A stretch of 64,000 bases of DNA, from positions 57,984-121,983 of the forward strand of contig CAKVCK010000008.1 in NCBI GenBank assembly GCA_934725575.1. The letters run 5' to 3'. A program made the translations under genes and the position numbers. Under the pieces are notes generated by a model. That model had not been told where the DNA came from. It worked only from the letters and a program-made list of their open reading frames with translations, and did not search any database. This document shows positions 61,080-64,000 of the stretch, piece by piece (positions within the stretch are counted from its first letter, which is position 1; each line of letters starts with the position of its first letter). The stretch is from an uncultured Bacteroidales bacterium (GTDB lineage: Bacteria > Bacteroidota > Bacteroidia > Bacteroidales > UBA932).

Positions 61080-63971
61080 TTAGTACGCCATATTCCACAT
61101 CGCATCCTGGGCGGCGCTGCTCTTGGAGGCGTCCATCTTGCCGAAGTTCCAGGTGAATGAGAGGATAATCCTGCGGCCGAGCACATTGGTGTAGGAGTTC
61201 TGGACGTAATCATCCTGCACGTTACGCCTCAGTGACCTTGCGCTGTCGAGCAAGTCCTGAGCGGTAAGGGTGATGTTGAAAGACTTTATGTTCTTCCCGA
61301 CACTGAGATTCCATCGTACATAATCATCGTCATACCCAGAACCATAACCTCTTTGGATCACATAGGCAAACTCCGACTGAAACTCAAATTCGTGAGGTGA
61401 TGTGTAGGATGGGCGAATATTCAAGAATGTCTCCCAATAGTTTGTGTTCGCTTTTGAATCCAGAGAGTATCTTGATCTTGAATTGTTGACCGCCGGCGCG
61501 AGATTCAGATAAAAACGATCCAAATTCAAGGTAAACGACATAGATATATTCGTTCTGATTGTTCGTGTCGAGCTTTCCTGAAATCCACTTAGACCTGAGT
61601 AGAAGCGGTCCCCGGTAGCGTCACCCCAGAAATTTCCCATAAACGCCGTGTAGTCAAAAGAGTCCAGGTCAATTCCATCAAGTGTGCCTTTGCTTTGGTA
61701 ACTTACTGATCGGCCCGCCGTCAATCCTCCACTGACGGAGAATTGCAGTTTGCCATCTTTGGACAACGGAGTGAAGAAGTTGAAGTCCGTACTGTAATTG
61801 TAGGAAGGTTTCTTCGTGTTCACAGGTATCGAGTACCTTATGCTGTTCTCATCAAACCAAATGGCGGACACTTGTGAATTTGACGAATAATCTCCGAACA
61901 ACCAACCGTTAAAACGCACTTTTCCCCACGTACCTCTATATGAAGTACTTAGATATTCGGTAGTGACAGGTTTAAGGTAGATGTTTCCTGCCGTGATCCT
62001 TGTAGGATTGACAATATTGAAAGTCGGCACAATGCTGGCGGAAGAAGGCCTTACCGTACTGCTTGACAGTCTGAAATACACATTGTTGTTCTTGTCGGAA
62101 TATCTCAAATTCACGAAAGGCGAAAGAGTTGTCTGCCACTCGCCGACACCAGTCTTGGTGTCAAGCCCGAAAGAACGGGCGTAGTTCTCGTTCTTGTAGA
62201 GCCTTGCCTGACCTCCGAACTGAATATTGGTCTTTCCTTTGTTGTACTGAGCCAAAAGTTGCCCATTATTGGAGAAATAATAGTTGTCCGACACCGATGA
62301 GTAATAGTTATTCACGGAGCCATCGACGTTGTTGGTCGCGTCACTGGTTGACTTCCTTACACTATAGCGTGAGCTCAATGTGGCTGACAGCGCCCAGTTC
62401 TTGCCGAACGGCTCGACGTATTTGAGCGATCCGCCTATGTCACTGTAGCTGCCGTCCTTGTCGTAAGTCAGATCACGTATGTCCTCATTGCCAGAAGAGG
62501 CGAACGTTGTTTTTGAATATTCGGTTGATTTTCCGTCGTTCGCACTCAAAGTGTAGTCTATATCAAGGGTTATCGCCCGTCTGTCCTTGCCAAGCTTCTT
62601 GATCCCGACGCTCAAATCACCTCCGGTGGAGATTCCACTCTTCTTTGAGAGTGAGTTTGACACCGAACGGTTTCTCTCCTCACCTTCCATAAGTGAATGT
62701 GTGTTACCGGTGGAGTTTAAGTCATAATCATACCAAGAGAAGGATGGTTCAAAGTAAAGCGATGTCTTCTTCCTGTTTTTCTTTTTGAACTCGGCACGTA
62801 CTGTGAACTTGTCCAGATTGCCGTTCTCTATCTCGTCCGAAGTGTCAAAAAGGTCTCCATCCTCCTTGAACGATGTCCGGTCTGTCCTCGAATGTTTGTC
62901 CGCGTTCTCCGATGAATAAACAACGGAAGCATCTGTGGTGAAGCCTTTTATGGCATCGGAGTTCAGATTCGTTCCCACCTGCCATCTCTTGTGCATTCCA
63001 TTGTACGGCAATGACGGAATCTCGCTCTCGTTACCGTCATACATAACAAACATCCCGGATCCCGGAGCCATAAAATTATACCCGCTGGCGATGCTCGTGA
63101 CCTGATTCTTCTCTCCGTAGGCCGAGACCATAGCCGAGCCGCTGAAGAGCAGATCCTTTTTTTCCTTGAAGCCGTTGCCGTCCTTGCCGTAAGCGGTCGT
63201 TCCCCCGGACAGCTTCGCGTTGCCGAACCACCCGCTCTTATACTCCTCCTTCAACTCCACATCCATCACCTTCTCCTTTTCACCTTTTATGCCGGTGAAC
63301 TCTGCGGATTCCGATTCCTTGTCAATGACCTTTACCTTGTCCACAATCTTGGCCGGCAGGTTGTCGAGAGTAGCCTTGTTGTCACCAAGGAAGAATGTCC
63401 TTCCGCCGACCGTGATTTTGCTTACCTCCTTGCCGTTGACCTTGACTGTCCCGTCCTCGCCTACCTCAACTCCAGGCATCTTCTTAAGCAGATCCGCAAG
63501 GTTGTCATTGGACATAACCCTGAAAGAAGAGGCGTTATAGATAAGGGTGTCGCCCTTCATCTCCATCGGTGTCCCGACAGCCGAAACAGACGCCGCCTTC
63601 AGCACCTTGTCGTCCGGCTGCATAAGAATAGTCTTCGCGTCATAGTTGTCTCTGACATAAATCTTCCGATAGACAGGCCTATACCCAAGATATTCAACGC
63701 AAAGCATATGCTCGCCTTTCGCCACTTTCTTCAACTCAGCCTTGCCGAGCGTGTCCGTCAGAGCGAAACTGGTGATGACAGTGTCCTTAGGATGCCTGAG
63801 ATACGCCGAAGCGAACGCGATCGGCTCCCGCGTCAGCGAGTCAAGGATCTGCGCCTTCACCGTGAATGAAGTGCGTCCGAACATATCTTCTGATATGGCG
63901 ATCTGAGCGTCAAGTCTGAATCCAAATGAAACCGCGGCCATTAACAACAGTATGGCAAGAATCTTCTTCAT
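61080..63971 (-). CDS. Large TonB-type outer-membrane receptor (OMP_b-brl family)
   Basis: A 963-residue outer-membrane protein with signal peptide MKKILAILLLMAAVSFGFRLDAQ. A CarboxypepD_reg-like domain (VKAQILDSLTREPIAFASAYLRHPKDT) and a plug-like region (MKGDTLIYNASSFRVMSNDNLADLLKKMPGVEVGEDGTVKVNGKEV) precede a long beta-barrel ending in RIILSFTWNFGKMDASKS. This is the type of TonB-linked barrel without a SusD partner (outer-membrane beta-barrel family 3). About 20 residues follow the last strand, past the usual aromatic end. It stands alone, converging with metH. The ligand is unknown; metal or peptide import is possible. Confidence 0.88.
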   Translation of the reverse strand: MKKILAILLLMAAVSFGFRLDAQIAISEDMFGRTSFTVKAQILDSLTREPIAFASAYLRHPKDTVITSFALTDTLGKAELKKVAKGEHMLCVEYLGYRPVYRKIYVRDNYDAKTILMQPDDKVLKAASVSAVGTPMEMKGDTLIYNASSFRVMSNDNLADLLKKMPGVEVGEDGTVKVNGKEVSKITVGGRTFFLGDNKATLDNLPAKIVDKVKVIDKESESAEFTGIKGEKEKVMDVELKEEYKSGWFGNAKLSGGTTAYGKDGNGFKEKKDLLFSGSAMVSAYGEKNQVTSIASGYNFMAPGSGMFVMYDGNESEIPSLPYNGMHKRWQVGTNLNSDAIKGFTTDASVVYSSENADKHSRTDRTSFKEDGDLFDTSDEIENGNLDKFTVRAEFKKKNRKKTSLYFEPSFSWYDYDLNSTGNTHSLMEGEERNRSVSNSLSKKSGISTGGDLSVGIKKLGKDRRAITLDIDYTLSANDGKSTEYSKTTFASSGNEDIRDLTYDKDGSYSDIGGSLKYVEPFGKNWALSATLSSRYSVRKSTSDATNNVDGSVNNYYSSVSDNYYFSNNGQLLAQYNKGKTNIQFGGQARLYKNENYARSFGLDTKTGVGEWQTTLSPFVNLRYSDKNNNVYFRLSSSTVRPSSASIVPTFNIVNPTRITAGNIYLKPVTTEYLSTSYRGTWGKVRFNGWLFGDYSSNSQVSAIWFDENSIRYSIPVNTKKPSYNYSTDFNFFTPLSKDGKLQFSVSGGLTAGRSVSYQSKGTLDGIDLDSFDYTAFMGNFWGDATGDRFYSGLSGFQESSTRTIRTNISMSFTLNLDRFYLNLAPAVNNSRSRYSLDSKANTNYWETFLNIRPSYTSPHEFEFQSEFAYVIQRGYGSGYDDDYVRWNLSVGKNIKSFNITLTAQDLLDSARSLRRNVQDDYVQNSYTNVLGRRIILSFTWNFGKMDASKSSAAQDAMWNMAY

Positions 63972-64000
63972 AAAAGTGACATTATATGAATATAACGTAG

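Overview
The window looks like a chromosome segment of an anaerobic bacterium of the order Bacteroidales. Five things point there: Bacteroidota-type promoters (TTTG, then TAnnTTTG about 19 bases later), mostly without a strong Shine-Dalgarno; many lipoproteins and outer-membrane barrels; a TonB receptor paired with a DUF4249 lipoprotein; ferredoxin-linked oxidoreductases (PFOR, VOR) and a rubredoxin; and GH106, GH127 and GH3 glycosidases. Coding DNA is moderately GC-rich. The hexamer GAATAT/ATATTC is conspicuously frequent. I see no rRNA, CRISPR array, prophage, transposase or antibiotic-resistance island. Genus-level placement is not possible by eye.

Layout. 1-1.3 kb: end of rfbA and rfbC (dTDP-rhamnose synthesis). 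1.3-6.8 kb: recG, divergent from a WYL regulator and an S9 peptidase lipoprotein. 6.8-8.9 kb: a DeoR-type regulator divergent from a GpsA-like dehydrogenase, with twin operator-like repeats between them. 8.9-9.7 kb: hairpin-rich DNA without a gene. 9.7-16 kb: a barrel protein, tRNA-Arg(CCG), fabD, nifJ (PFOR), ridA and a YqeY protein. 16-21.8 kb: GH106 rhamnosidase-like enzyme, metallophosphoesterase, barrel protein and lipoprotein. 21.9-30 kb: GH127, nucleoside kinase, ettA, a six-hairpin glycosidase and a small rubredoxin. 30-34.2 kb: a duplicated-module lipoprotein, a TlpA-like thioredoxin and a BaiN/HI0933-type flavoprotein. 34.2-36.7 kb: a tandem hairpin repeat, then a MATE exporter and a DUF3737 protein. 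36.7-37.6 kb: no convincing gene. 37.6-41.4 kb (minus): MscS-type channel, purN and a deoxyribosyltransferase-like lipoprotein. 41.5-49.7 kb: a secreted protein, GH3 glucosidase, M23 peptidase, TonB receptor and DUF4249 lipoprotein. 49.8-54.9 kb (minus): buk-ilvE-TPR-vorDBAC, which reads as one branched-chain amino acid fermentation pathway. 55.2-61 kb: nitroreductase, trmO, metF and metH. 61-64 kb (minus): a large TonB-type outer-membrane protein.

The most unusual signal is a short palindromic repeat (core GTCGCTGAGCCTGTCGAAGC). It occurs about seven times, often inside reading frames. In three full copies it is read in the same frame and adds a VAEPVEAT-like peptide (MetH, TrmO, BaiN-type flavoprotein), and a partial copy in TrmO keeps that frame too. 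In the GH106 enzyme it lies in the opposite orientation, just behind the signal peptide. The MetH linker carries a second, longer inverted repeat as well. Other leads are the tandem structured repeat at 34.3 kb with a compensatory base-pair change, the hairpin-dense gap at 8.9-9.7 kb, a possibly exported deoxyribosyltransferase-like protein, and several promoter boxes so close to the ATG that leaderless mRNAs are plausible.
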